Assembly (NCBI GenBank): GCA_019055375.1 | Contig: JAHQIW010003658.1 | Coordinates: 62,001 to 126,000, forward strand | DNA: 64,000 bases | Reading direction: 5' to 3' | DNA from: Parelaphostrongylus tenuis | Lineage: Eukaryota; Nematoda; Chromadorea; Rhabditida; Metastrongylidae | In this document: piece by piece, positions 22,010 through 33,454 of the stretch | Layout: each line of letters begins with the position of its first letter | Numbering within the stretch: the first letter of the stretch is position 1 | Notes under the pieces: generated by a model | Databases searched by the model: none | What the model was told of the DNA's origin: nothing | What the model saw: the letters and a program-made list of their open reading frames with translations, nothing else | Made by a program: the position numbers and the translations under genes

Positions 22010-23215
22010 TTCATGCACTCCTCAACAAAGTATATGACAGTCTGATGAAATGGAAACTGATTTCGACGTCTTTCAAAACAAAGAAGCTTTCACAACATCA
22101 AAATCTATCGCTCTATTTGATTACTCTTTATCGTCTACAAACTCTTCACTCTGCTTAGAGTATTAGCGAAACACTGAAGGAAGAATATCCATTCGGAAAG
22201 CAGAATTCTGAATGGACTAAGTGCTATAGTCCACGTCCACACAATAACAATAACTGGACTCACTGGGTTTTGCGAGGATGAAAGAGAAGCAACCCTAGGT
22301 ATTGGCAAGTTCTCACTCAGCACAAAGGTTTTCGTGAGCTGTATAGCGTACTGACAACCAAAATATTACTGTTCTATAAACGATATTGCTATCGACGTGA
22401 AAAGAGGTGTCTAAACATGCGATGCTTCGTACGAAAATTACTCACTCCCATTCTCCACAGCGCGATTTGAAGTAATGTTCGAAATGTCGATCATAGTGGA
22501 ACAACATGTAAGTGAAGGTCAGTGGTCGACAATTGCACCATGACACCAACACTCTACTGATGCTGTTTTTCTCACATCACCAAGCACCAGCCAGGAGCAA
22601 CGAATGTTAAACGATTACTCAGCCCTTGTGGAAAGATTGGTCTCTCGCTAAATTCAACGAAAACAATATTCATAAGAAAGAGAATGCCTTCGGATGCCCC
22701 ATTCACGCTCAATGGAATGAATATAACCAAATGAAGCAGATACGTCTATCTCGATCATGAAGTCAGTATAATGAACGACTGGGCACCACAGTTGGGCAGG
22801 ATGAATCGAGTGGCTATGGAGGGCTAAAGAGCATTGAGTATGCAGTGACGAGAACAAAGAACCTCCAAACACCTTATTGCCTCAACGATTAAACATATTG
22901 ATCAGAAACCTTGTAGCTAACTGAGCAGGCTGTAGGATCATTTGGCGATATTGAAGGCGCGGACGAAGGTCGATAATAAGAGTATATTGTGCACCGTAAA
23001 TAGAGAAAAAAAATGAGAAGTTCTAACCTAGACCAGCAATCAAAAAATGAGAAGTCCTAATGCGTATTTACGACGACTGGTGGATTAGAACTGTTGCAGA
23101 CTGCAGTATTCAATATGTCAAATTTATAATGAAAAGACCATAGATCCGATGCTTGACTTTTTCCACGAAAATCCTCGACAAAATGGTCAACGGGACGACA
23201 GGATGATGATTTTCA
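22010..23215 (+). pseudogene. RTE-clade retrotransposon, heavily decayed copy
   Basis: Fragments in all three + frames follow the RTE protein order. They run from a KVYDSLMKWKL-like piece (22025), through CGATATTGCTATCGACGTGA and the VRRGV segment (22380) and the EQRMLNDYSA segment (22595), to PFTLNGMNITK (22700), IMNDWAPQLGRMNR (22770) and a terminal DFFHENP-like piece (23155). Tens of stops and indels mark it as the oldest RTE copy in the window. It would lie in an intron of candidate gene B. Confidence 0.65.
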
Positions 23216-23219
23216 CTTA

Positions 23220-24395
23220 TAGGTATGCATGCCGATTCTCTTTCAACTACAAAGGGATTCGTCTCTCAGATATGTGGATGAAGCCGTTATTTGCTCAGTA
23301 GCACTCAGTTTTTTTTCCTATGGAGATAAATGACATAGCAGCATAGTACAAATAGTTTTTCTTGTTAAAAAATTGAAAGCTCACATGGGGATCTCTCTAG
23401 TCTGCTTATATAAACAGTTCTGTTCCATAAATAAATATGACATTCTCGACAATGGAATAGGCGAATGTGCATGCGGTGAGATGTTGTGCAGCTGAAAAGA
23501 TTGCAAGGACAATATTAAAGAGTTGCGACTGTGTACGAGTCTTTCGATTACTATCAGACGCCGATGCGCTCCTCTTTGATAGAACACTGAATTACAGAAT
23601 AAATTAGGATAGCAGGCACTTCGTATAAAATGTCAACACGACTGCGAAGGGAATAGTTCATTTCAACACACTGAAACGACGTGGTAAAATAGTCCTTGAA
23701 AACAAAGGATGAAATCGAGGGAATAACGTGTGCAAAAAAGACGTTGATAACGCCTTAATTATATGAATCACTCATTTACATGTTCCATATATTAAAATTC
23801 ATAAAGTATATAAACACTTCGAAGACAGAAAAATTTTACGCTTTCAACTTCTTTTTGACCAGATGATAAGCAATCATTACTAGGATAAGAACTCTTCTAG
23901 GACCTCTAAAATTGAGTAACTCACACAATTACGGATGTAATCTTCGATTTGATCCCATCTGTTCTTATTAAACACAAAAATATCTGTTTTTCAAGCGATA
24001 TGTGGTAAAGAACGAGTGGCGAAATCTTCTGTTTATCTTTCGAAAGATCTTATAAGATAATTAGTCAGCCAGAGACAACCACTCCTATACACTAATTGAA
24101 CAGTTGGCAAAACCTGAATTCAAAAGAAGATTTTCTAAAACATTTTAGTACATGGGTGACGGCTTCATACTTTATAAGCTGCCACTCTACCTTGATACTG
24201 TGGCTTTTGTTGCTATGCTTCTTCTTACGCTCCTATTACTCTCAACAGGCTCACCATATTTGTATTTCCAAGAATTAACAACATTATTTTCTCAGTAAAA
24301 AGCACACTTATGTGAGTTTTTTGATCTGGTTTTGTTCGCCAAACATTGAAACAGTTTTTGATTTTTTTTGGAACACTTCAGATAGCCTAAAATAA
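23220..24395. other. Probable intron; unassigned
   Basis: AT-rich. At 24150-24250 a hydrophobic stretch (WLLLLCFFL in one frame, DTVAFVAMLLLTLLLLS in another) could be an eroded membrane segment, but no conserved receptor motif is present. Confidence 0.3.
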
Positions 24396-24399
24396 TTTC

Positions 24400-24590
24400 A
24401 TAATTTAAGAATATCTGGTGTCATATGGATATACACCTTCATTTTGGTTACTTTTAATACACTTTATGGATGTAGAAAAACATTTTCTAAAGAAGGTAAG
24501 GACATTTGGAGCTTGATAGCAGCAGAACATAACGTTGAGATGATTGATTTTTCTAAGCAATTTATTCCTCGCAGATATTTTGAAAAGGTA
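24400..24590 (+). CDS. Possible TM4 / outer loop 2 exon of chemoreceptor gene B (uncertain)
   Basis: The frame runs through ISGVIWIYTFILVTFNTLYG and then a Cys and polar loop (CRKTFSKEGKDIWSL). A hydrophobic helix followed by G-C and a Trp in the second outer loop is what Srx-type receptors show at TM4. It lies between the TM2 and TM5 exons on the same strand. A possible donor is AAG|GTAGTG at 24587. The sequence before 24415 has stops and no paralogous copy was found, so this stays tentative. Confidence 0.28.
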
Positions 24591-25029
24591 GTGCCATCAG
24601 AGTTCATGAGCAGAAAAAGGATAAAGAGCTGTAACACTATTTACCTTCAGAGTTGTATATTTGGGTGGATTGTACAGAGCAAATAAAACGTGAGCTCCAT
24701 ATCGAAGATGTGAGAGCTTTCTTATCTTTTATTGCATTTATTCCAATATTGCAAAAACGTCTAAAAATGTAACGGAAAAGAAAAACGTTCAAAAAAGAAA
24801 AATATTTGTTCAAAAACATGCAGATCAAAAACTTGTACAGGTTTCTGGTCCTACAACTATAGTTTGATGCGCCTAAGTTTAGATACCACATAATTATACA
24901 ACTTTCTGTTCATATATCAGCATCGCACGAGCCCATTGCCGGCATCAAAATATTAAGTCTTCCCATAAGTTTTGACACTAGAGCATTAAACATTAAATTG
25001 ATTAACCAGAAGTAATTGAAATCCCTTAA

Positions 25030-25765
25030 CAACACTTTTCAAAGTAGCGACATCAGTATGAACACATTTCTGCCATTTCGCAAGCGACAATCAATACTGC
25101 GTTCAAAAAACTCGTACTCTTTTGATTCGAAGAAAGCGGTCAGTCCTCGACACAAATGATCGATGCGACGGAACTTCTTGATGATTAGGAAGTGCTTCAG
25201 ACTGAAAGAGGTGACAGTCAGACGTCGACAAACCAGGATTGTACGGCACATAATCTAGCGACTAACAGCCCACTTCGATTAACCTTCTCTTTGTCAGTTT
25301 GGCGATGTGCAGTCATGAGTTGCCTTGAAGAAGTATGACACTGCAGGGACGTGGACGTGACAGAGCCCGATTGCAGCGGTCCAAGTGCTCACAGTAGCAT
25401 TTGGCGTCGATCGTCTCGCCGGCTGGCAACAAGTCCCAGCGATTCGGGCTGGTCCGGTCCCCAAAGACAATGAGCCTAGCTTTTGGCAAAAATCGATTTG
25501 GACGCCGTGCCGGAAGTTCCTTGCTGGCCTGGTGACAACCACTGATTCGAACGACGGTGACTCTTGAAAAAATCCACATTCGTCTGTAAATCCTTAAGCC
25601 TTTGCACGGGTGATGCACTTGAAGACGGTCTGTGTATCGCGCCCCGTTTCATGCTCGTAAAGCAGTAAATTGTGACAAAGGCTTTGTTGAGCGGCCAGGA
25701 TACGGCAAGTAGGAACAGATTTAGTACAAAGTTCAGAAATCTCTGCGGATTACGATGCAAAATTC
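25030..25765 (-). pseudogene. Mariner transposase pseudogene, central and C-terminal domains (M3)
   Basis: Minus-strand frames give QWLSPGQQGT (25570), then RWDLLPAGETIDAKCYCEHL with DRCNRAL (25430). AKLTKRRLIEVG follows near 25290, then YVPYNP-LSTSDCHLFQS with the third Asp (25230), and KFRRIDHL...FFESKEYEFFERSI (25130). Frameshifts separate the blocks. The N-terminal DNA-binding part is not seen. It ends 70 bp before receptor exon TM5, so it lies in that intron. Confidence 0.78.
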
Positions 25766-25832
25766 ACATTAAAAGAGACCTTCACCAAATTCGATATGAT
25801 AAACTTTTCGATGAAAAATCTTCCTCTTTCAG

Positions 25833-25961
25833 TTTTCTATGTACCAGAGTTCCTTAGTGACAGTCTTTATCTGTCTTCTTTACTTGATTATTTATATGAA
25901 GATCAGAAAGGAGCAAAACCTCGATGTCGGGATTAAAAAGGAGATATCGTTCCTGATCCAG
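25833..25961 (+). CDS. Srx-like 7TM chemoreceptor, gene B, TM5 and intracellular loop 3 exon
   Basis: A 43-codon open exon lies between acceptor CCTCTTTCAG and donor CAG|GTAAGA, phase 0 at both ends. It encodes MYQSSLVTVFICLLYLIIYM, then KIRKEQNLDVGIKKEISFLIQ (split here: KIRKEQNLDVG and IKKEISFLIQ). Compared with the gene A exon at 553 it is one codon shorter in the loop, and it keeps a GT donor. Confidence 0.66.
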
Positions 25962-26061
25962 GTAAGAAAGGATCACTTTTCGTGCTTTTATAATTCTGGA
26001 GGTTGAAGTATTCGTTTTTAGAACGGATAAAAATGCTCTCATTTATATAGCTATTTGAAAT

Positions 26062-26140
26062 TCATTTATTTGACCTCCTCTTGCGGTGGTATGATCTTAT
26101 AATATACTATGAGCACAGCACTCCACATTATAGGGTATTG
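26062..26140. repeat. Foldback family F1, collapsed remnant without tRNA core
   Basis: The outer-arm block (TTATTTGACCTCCTCTTGCG, GTGGTATGATC) is joined directly to the inverted inner-arm block (GCACAGCACTCCACATTATA). This is consistent with deletion of the tRNA-like middle from a copy like 18668-18875. Confidence 0.55.
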
Positions 26141-26144
26141 CTAT

Positions 26145-28125
26145 TTGATTTTCTATATTTCTCATCAATCCAGCGGAGAAAAACGATACTCCAAATTCAC
26201 GACTTTATTTTTTTAATCTTCCGTGATAGAGCAAGAAAACCGAGAATTTCATCGTTGTAAAGCTACCCCCCATGTCAATTTTGAGAAAGAACATCTGATC
26301 CGATAACGTAGAGTCGGAAAGTCTGTCCATATAGAGTAATTGAAGCTTTCATTTGCGGTTTCTAGAATCCAATCCTCTTCTATAAATCATGTCCATCTTT
26401 ATGAAATAAACGCCAATACAATGCATCGTTCACATCACTGATCTATTTTTAACTTACATTTTCATCGAGCACACATTTTGTCATTTCGATTTGTCTTTAT
26501 AACAACAACCTTCACCACGTAATGTGTCGTTCTCGACACGTGCCCTCGATTCGCTTCTTTGCATTCTTTGTCCACTACAGTAATCGAATTTGTTAGTTAG
26601 CTGCTGTTCCACAAATTTTGGTCTTGTACGTGTTTAGAAGTAATAGGTTAATCAAGATTATTTTGACAAGACTGCAAAAACTGGCTGCTTAAAAGTTGGA
26701 ACGTCGCCTGAATTCTTCGCGAACGTCGTTGGAAATAAGTCTAGCCGATTTTCTCAATCAAAATTGCTAAGATGCCCCATATTTCAATCACAGATAGGTA
26801 CTATCGTTTTGTGAATCGGAACAAGTCAAGTGGTCAGAGATGTGCGTGGTACCAATTTCTTGACGACCCTCGATGGATCTGAGGTAGACTGAGTCAGCTA
26901 CTTGATCGTAGTCGACGATGTCCCCTCCACTAAACTTTTCTCTTTGTATGATTGCGCAACTTCTGACAGAGTCTACCTTGACTACCTTGATATAAACAAA
27001 AAGTTCACATATTGCTCGTGAACAAAGTTGAGGAGACATTGAGCAAATTATGTCATTCAGTGCTTGATGGTTAAAATAAAATGTTTCACAAATGTTGTAG
27101 CAATTAGTCATTTCAAAGAATCGTAGCATAGTTTAATCAACCACATACATGGTGTGTAAAAAATCTGATTATTTTTCACATTTTCACAACAAAAAATTAG
27201 TGTATACACAGTTGAATCCATTCACTCAAGGAATTATTACGTTTGCTGAATCAACAATCATAACAATAAACAAAAAAGGGTACAATTCGTTTAGAGTGGA
27301 CAAATGAAAAACCGATTTGATTTGCTGAGGAGGAACTTTCCATAGGAACGATAGTAACCATTCGTTTCGACTGTTTTTTTCAGACCACGCTGAAATTTCA
27401 GTCGCCTGACAATCACTTTTGAGCAATGCATGTGGTCTGTTAGGGGCAATTTCACATACCGATAAACCTTTTTCGGCCTTGGTAACCTCGTCAGTTGGAC
27501 AGGCCGTTCGTCTTTAGCCGATTCTCTCGGGAAATGATTGAGCACCCCTGAAAGGATTAGTTTAAAGAGGGTGGGCCTGCCCTATTGATAAGGTCGCGAA
27601 GGGCGAAGCACGTGTATTGAGATGTACAAGTGCCCCTAACAGACAATAATCATGGCTCAAAAAATAGTTGTCAGGCATAGTGTTAGCAACTAATCAAAAG
27701 TTGAGACTTAAGGCTACAGCCTCACTTCACCGTTTTTCCAGAAAGCCTTTTTTGACGTTGCTACGAGAGGATATTTCTTGCGTTGCAAGCGCGCTTGTTG
27801 TCGAACAAAACTCTTTCTTTGAATTGTTAGTGGTTATTTGATAGCGTAATCGCTTCTGATTCCAATGCTGTGCTTCTCCTCTGAAAAGATCGTTTCCCTG
27901 CAACAGCAGCTCGTAAAATATGGTGAATTCTCATCTGCAACTAGAAGGATCTTTGACTACATCACGCGCTTGTGTTTGAGGCAGCCACGTGAGCTGTTGC
28001 GCGATACTTCTCTACGTGTTCGTGAACTCGAAAATTCGATGATCATCGCAATCATCGAACGTGGTCGCTCCACGTGTTGGCACATGAATTGGTCAAAGCC
28101 CCCTTGATCGTAGATAGAAATTCAA
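26145..28125. other. Unassigned; chance frames only
   Basis: Frames at 26788-27129 (-, 113 codons), 27291-27545 (-) and 27865-28107 (+) have no family signature I know and no supporting splice structure. Probably part of a long intron of gene B. Confidence 0.3.
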
Positions 28126-28134
28126 CTTAGTTTA

Positions 28135-28420
28135 CATGCGGCGTTGCAGAGAAACGGTTTTTCAGGATATAAGCCCAACCTTGAAGTCAGAAGCGATCAG
28201 ACTATCGCATGATTGCTAGTCCAAGGAAAGAGCCTTGTCCAGAGAGAAATATGCTCACGTGCAAAGCAAGAAATCTCCTCCTGCAACAACGTCGAGAAAA
28301 GGCTCGAAAACCGGAAACATGGTGCTGCAGCATGAAGTCTCGGTTTTTAATGATAACTAACACACCCAAGAAATTTATAGCAAATTTCTGAAAATCCTCT
28401 TCTTCGCCTTTATGCATTCA
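28135..28420 (+). repeat. Unclassified interspersed repeat U1, divergent fragment
   Basis: GAGAAACGGTTTTTCAGGAT and the block GATCAGACTATCGCATGATT followed by GCTAGTCC echo 18205-18300 and 50725-50840. Similarity is weak and boundaries are uncertain. Confidence 0.25.
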
Positions 28421-28429
28421 TGAGATCGC

Positions 28430-29530
28430 TAGCGAAAGTTTTCTAACGTAACTCACACTTGTTTGCACTACAATTTTGTTCCGTGCGCATGTCAAAGCCG
28501 TTTTGAGCTCGTCTACGCTAGTGTAGAAGAGTCTTTTGTCTCCAATATGTACCACGCAATGTAGTCCATTGAGTTGAAAAAACCCGCCAGTTCGATGGCC
28601 AAATGTCCTTGCTCTAAAAACCTGAAACAGTTTCTAACAGACGACAATCGTTGTACGAACCAAATGGGCAGGACAACCAGTCCTGCTGAAGCATAGCTCC
28701 ATCGGGGCCAATGTTGAGTATCCATGGCTCCACTGTGCTCCGCAAAATTTCCTTTTGTTACCTGACAACGTTGATTTTGAGTTTGTGTTGATAAACACCA
28801 ACGACGTCTTTCCAGCGACGCAAATGTCGGCCCAGACCATCGCAGAGGCCGCGAAAATAAGTGCTGCCCTTTGTTTCTGCTATTGCAAATTTCTGCTGAC
28901 CTTCCTCGTGAATATAATCTCATTTGTAGTGAGCATCTTCGACAAGCAAGCAATAGCTATCATGCGAATAATTACGCGACCCTTTGAAACCACGTTTTTC
29001 GTTCGCATTTCTGTCCAGAAAGTGAACACGGCGATCTTTTGATCGGCAGCTTCAGCCTACTTTTGACGTTGTTTCGGACCCTCCACCTATATATTACGCT
29101 TTCCCAGCTATTTTGCACATTGAATATTCCGTACTTTTGTATTTGACGGCGGGTGTTTTGCATGTGATCTAGAATAGACGAGGTGGTTGGACGACTTTTC
29201 TGATGACGGTACTCAATTTCTTCTGTCTCTCTGATAACTTGAACGGCTCTGTGGGCACTTCTGCTGGTCTGAAGCCGGTCTATTTTAGGAATGTCAAGTG
29301 TTTTCATTCTCGTCTTGTGCAACTCAGCTACCACGACGCGTTCATTTTTACGATCCATAACTTGAGCACTCCTGAAAATAGATAATTGGATGAACAGGTT
29401 TTTGGACCGAAATTGAACAAAGAATTTCAAAAAAATATCAGCATTAATAAAAAATGCTACATTAATGCTAAAATTGGCAGAATACAAAGCTAGAAAAACT
29501 TTTTTTATGCACCCTGTATGGCGCCTGTAT
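28430..29530 (-). pseudogene. Tc1-like (IS630-Tc1-mariner) transposase pseudogene (T1)
   Basis: Read on the minus strand, an AT-rich terminal region (GGGTGCATAAAAAAAG, near 29515) is followed by the ORF start MDRKNERVVVAELHKTRMKT and a paired helix-turn-helix region with RPTTSSILD. Then comes the catalytic stretch VMVWADICVAGKTSLVF (28840), a QQDW segment at the second Asp (28690) and SMDYIAWYILE at the third acidic region. Several frameshifts separate these. The 5' 0.6 kb is open for 191 codons. This family is distinct from the mariner copies and has a second, shorter copy at 54590. Confidence 0.75.
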
Positions 29531-29534
29531 TGCA

Positions 29535-30905
29535 CGTTGCCCCTCAATCACGGCCCCTTATGCCTACTCATGCGAGTACGAAATCTATACTTGTATCAAT
29601 TAAGTACAGCATATTGCTCTATAACACTCTGATGATCTTAGATTTTTGATTGTCATGATACATGTCAGAATATTTTTGGCAGTCCAAGCTTTGATTTTCT
29701 AAAACGCATTTTTTCTATGACTCTCAAGAAGCTTGAGAATTTTGTATCATCACATATTGTGATTGACCTTGTGAGTCAAAATTTGATAGAGTATTTGGAA
29801 AAACTTTCTACCAAGGACTTTATACGAAGCCACATAGTTGATATCGAATGTGCGTGTTGACACATTAATAAATGAGCTCAATGAAGCTGCTCCACGAAAA
29901 AGAAATAGAATTGATAACCTTCCCCATAGGTTCCAAGAGACGTGCAATGATTTTCCTGAACTGTACTGATGAGTGGAAAACCATCGGTATTATTCATTCA
30001 TCGCAACCGATTTTCAAACCTTTATGGATAAAGCATTCGCGCTCCTTGACTTTCAGAAATATTCGATGACTTCAAAAGTGGCAATTTCCCGTTATTGGGT
30101 GTTTTATGGGAAGACATTTTGCCCTAGGCCGGAAATAAAATCGAAATCTACACTCAACGCGTTTTTCGCTAAGCCTTTCCTCTAGAAGTCTGACATTCAT
30201 TCGGTAGCTCGAGATCTGCGCTTTCAATAGTCCACTTGTTTCCTGAAAAACTTTTTTAGTACAATTAAGGTGCTAAATTAAGATTACGTTGCACCTCCGG
30301 CATCATCGCGCAGCCGTAATTGAACGACCGTCGCCTATGAAGTAGCTCAGTATATTATTTTGATCGGCATCGGTTTCCGAGTGACTTTCTCATATCATTT
30401 CATGCGGCGCTTCATATAACAAGAACATAAGTTATGGATGAAGTGGAGAAATAACTTAAAAATATAGTGGTGGTTCATAAGTCAAGAGCTTATCATTACT
30501 TTCCATTCTCCCAAAGCATTTGTATAAAATATCCTTCAGCATTCTATACTCTTGCAAACAGTCGGATTCAGCAAATCTTAAGAAGTAAGAAGCTATTTGA
30601 ATAGTTACAAAAACGTTATTAAACAGTTATCTATTTTGTCTATTAAACCTTTGTGGATACTTTCCCCACGTTGAGCCGTCTTACAATTGACACAGAAACA
30701 GTTATTTCAGCTATTTGAGAAAAAGACTAACGGGAAAGTTTTAACATATAAGTAAATCTTTACACCTATGTAAAGTGCAGTTTCTTCACTAACGACGCTT
30801 TCTTTACTCATTCAATTTATCTTCGACAAACATCTCTGTTCCCATATTTAAGAGGTATCGAAATCTGTGTTGGAAACGATTACACCACACTCATATTCGC
30901 TCGCA
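29535..30905. other. Unassigned, probable intron of gene B
   Basis: AT-rich; no exon or transposon protein recognised. It ends with acceptor CGCATTTCAG. Confidence 0.35.
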
Positions 30906-30911
30906 TTTCAG

Positions 30912-31169
30912 ACGATTTCAATCGGTGTGCTCTTCTTCATCGACATGGCAATGTTCAAACTCGTCCCAGACATTGGCATAACCGGTTATGCACGCTTCTT
31001 CGTCGTCACATTCGAAAATCTCATTATTATCGCAAACGATATGTCTACACCTGCCATGCTGCTCATTTTCAACAGTGATGTGCGAAAACTTGCTCGTAAT
31101 ATATTTCGAAGTAATAGGATTTCAAAAGTTCTAGTTGTAGTGCCAACTAGAAAGAATATTCGAATTTAA
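30912..31169 (+). CDS. Srx-like 7TM chemoreceptor, gene B, last exon (TM6-TM7 and C-tail)
   Basis: This is an 85-codon phase-0 exon ending in TAA. TM6 reads TISIGVLFFIDMAMF, the outer loop PDIGITGYARFF, TM7 VTFENLIIIANDMSTPAML and the tail FNSDVRKLARNIFRSNR. It is fully open and is the best-preserved of the four last-exon copies. It would follow FLIQ of the exon at 25833 in frame. Confidence 0.68.
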   Translation, partial: TISIGVLFFIDMAMFKLVPDIGITGYARFFVVTFENLIIIANDMSTPAMLLIFNSDVRKLARNIFRSNRISKVLVVVPTRKNIRI

Positions 31170-31174
31170 TCAAT

Positions 31175-31890
31175 ATGAAAAGGCGTTGCCGGAAAAAGCT
31201 TGGAAACCGGTCATTGTGCGAGATAACAATTAGAAATGTATTACTTTCCAAACTGGCTACCAATTAATTTTTATCGATCAATAACTCAGTGTTTTTCATA
31301 TGCGCAAACATGAGATCTTTGTCGCACAAAGTACTCTAATAACTTTTACTTCTGCGAAATTCACTTTCTCTAACACCAAAAACAGCAAGTTAGCCGCAAT
31401 GTAGTCGTCCAGATTACCTCCATAGCCACCACAACAAAATCGCGAGGCCCCTAGAAGTTAAAGAGCTTTTTTACACACTCAGTGCCATGTATGAGTCTCC
31501 CAGTCAATATTACACTTGTGTGATCATACAGAGTGCCAATACGATTTGCCAATGCATTTCTCTTACATCGAAGTAATAGTCTGATATGTTCAGTGAGTTA
31601 ACGCGTATAAACAATGGATTCACTCGTGGGACTATTTTCGGATTCCTAGAATTTATTCAGAAAGCCTCGAGAGTCTTACCAGCTAAATTCCATATCCCTG
31701 TGCGAGAACGGCAACTTTCAATCCATATTCTCCTTCGTTATATCTCTGTGCAATTTTGCCTTATGCATAGACAGCCTCACAAAGGGTTGCGGAATAGCTA
31801 GCGTCTAATGCAATAGTAAATTAATTTGCTACCACAGATTTCTCTAAGAATGCCTTGAACCTTATAATTATTATTTGAGCCAACATCTCA
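31175..31890. other. Unassigned 3' flank
   Basis: No gene or known repeat recognised. Confidence 0.35.
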
Positions 31891-31894
31891 TCTG

Positions 31895-32330
31895 GTTCGG
31901 TAACGGGTTAACGTCGTGTCGCCTCCGCCATGTCCAACGATACGATAAAAATCGTGTTTTATTGTGTCACTATTGGAGAAAGGATCCTTAACAGCGAGCT
32001 ACAGTCGATGAAATTGACGAAGTTGAACGGCACAACAAGCAAATCTGCTGCTGGGCGCTGGTTTCAACGCTTTTTAGTGCCGGACATCTTGGCTACGAAG
32101 AAAAGCCTCGTTCAGGACGTTCAACAAAGTTTGAGTGGTTTGATGAAGTTGAAGAAGCATGTCAAGAGCTCTTGGATCCGAAACCGAATGAATAGTACTT
32201 CGACCAGATCTGAAACATGGCAGAGCGATTGCAGGAACTCGTAAAAAAACGATGGCCTTTATCTTGAAGAATAGTTATTATTATGTTTGTCTAGAATTTA
32301 CGCATAAATTTTCAATTTGTGCCAGTGCCT
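31895..32330 (+). pseudogene. Internally deleted mariner (M4): DNA-binding domain joined to the C-terminus
   Basis: An open frame from 31930 reads MSNDTIKIVFYCVTIGERIL and then TSKSAAGRWFQRF, the mariner helix-turn-helix as in M1. From about 32160 a second frame gives ACQELLDPKPNE, YFDQI, NMAERLQELVKK, the extreme C-terminus. The catalytic core is absent. The 3' end (GTGCCTCGAAGCTTTTTTTC) parallels the M1 end. Such derivatives are typically non-autonomous. Confidence 0.7.
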
Positions 32331-32334
32331 CGAA

Positions 32335-33085
32335 GCTTTTTTTCCCAACTTTTTGTAGTAATGAAGATTGTGGCGGGATTCGCATACGTAATTATGGAAG
32401 CTTTCTAAAAGCTTCCCTTTTGAGAAGACTTTTTGACATCAATTGTGCGTTTTCTTGTTCATTTTCCGTCCTATTCCAAACAACACTATGGCGCATACGC
32501 AATGCTGTAAGATGATTCATTCAAGCCTTTTGTGACAAGATTACGAGGTCCGACTAAATAGAATTGCAATATTTTCTAGCTTCGTCATCACTGCGGTTGA
32601 AGGTAGATACAGTAGGCTTTCCCTCGATTCTCAGGATAGAAATACTGAGGCGTAGCTCTGTCTGTTTACAGACTAACAATATGTGTTTTGCGAATCCCAA
32701 GATGTCAAGTGGCCTCGGACGCATTTGCTATTGATTAATTTCGCGACCAAGCAGGAGAAAAGGTTTGATAAACCTGAGGCGAGGTTGAGAAAAAAGTTTT
32801 GTATCTAATTTATTACTTCGATGATCTATAAAAAAACTATTGATTATTCATGCCGTGGGTAAACCACAGCCGGTTGTGAAAAATAATTCTCACTGTTCCC
32901 TATTCTTCTCAAAGTCTCAGACAAATGAATGATGTTCTTCTTGTAGCTTAAGTTGTTATTTTCCAGCAGTACATTTCTAATGCCTGGCGCAATAAAGACT
33001 TAAGTGACAAACTGTGGTGTTGGCGAGTGATAAACAAGAAATAAACGACAGTAGTACTTCAGTCTAGTCATTTTGAATATACCTA
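32335..33085. other. Unassigned sequence
   Basis: Nothing recognised. Confidence 0.35.
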
Positions 33086-33089
33086 AGAA

Positions 33090-33450
33090 AACTGAGTGGT
33101 GAGCAAAATCCGACCTCAGACGGGAGTTGAACTCGCTTTTCACCTATACCGGAGCGCGTGCTGCCACTACAGTAATGGAAGATGGAGTAGAAGCATTAGG
33201 AACTCTTATTATTATATACTACAATAGCTATCAGCTTAATGGATTCATAAAGCGAAACCGTATACCCGACCAGACCTGTTAAAGGTTGGTGGCTGATGGC
33301 TACCACAGAGATATTGAAGAATGAGTGGTGGCGCAAGCGTTTTCTCGGTGGTGTAGTGGTTGCATGCGCCTCGGTATGGGTGAAAAGCGAATTCAACTCC
33401 CGTCTAAGGTCGGCTTTCTGCTCACAACTCAATCCTCTAGGTACATTAGG
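33090..33450. repeat. Foldback family F2 with inverted tRNA-like ends
   Basis: The left arm (33090-33165) is the inverse of the right arm (33330-33430). Both carry ACTCCCGTCT-AGGTCGG and GGTGAAAAGCGA-TTCAACTC. The right arm has a box A (TGGTGTAGTGGTTGCATG) and a degenerate box B (AATTCAACTCC) at tRNA spacing. The middle contains TATACCCGACCAGACCTGTT and AAAGGTTGGTGGCTGATGGC. The copy at 38725-39110 has the same plan. Confidence 0.6.
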
Positions 33451-33454
33451 ATTA

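Larger units (their letters stand above)
19739..31169 (+). other. Candidate Srx-like chemoreceptor gene B (spread-out gene model)
   Basis: Exons for TM1 (19739-19849), TM2 (21294-21416), possibly TM4 (about 24400-24590), TM5 (25833-25961) and TM6-7 (30912-31169) lie in order on one strand. All clear exons are open and joined in phase 0. Introns hold a decayed RTE, a mariner and a Tc1-like element. The TM5 to TM6 gap (about 5.0 kb) is close to that of gene A (5.6 kb), supporting one conserved structure. I could not find a TM3 exon, so the model may be a degraded gene or two fragments. Transcript data would settle it. Confidence 0.4.
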
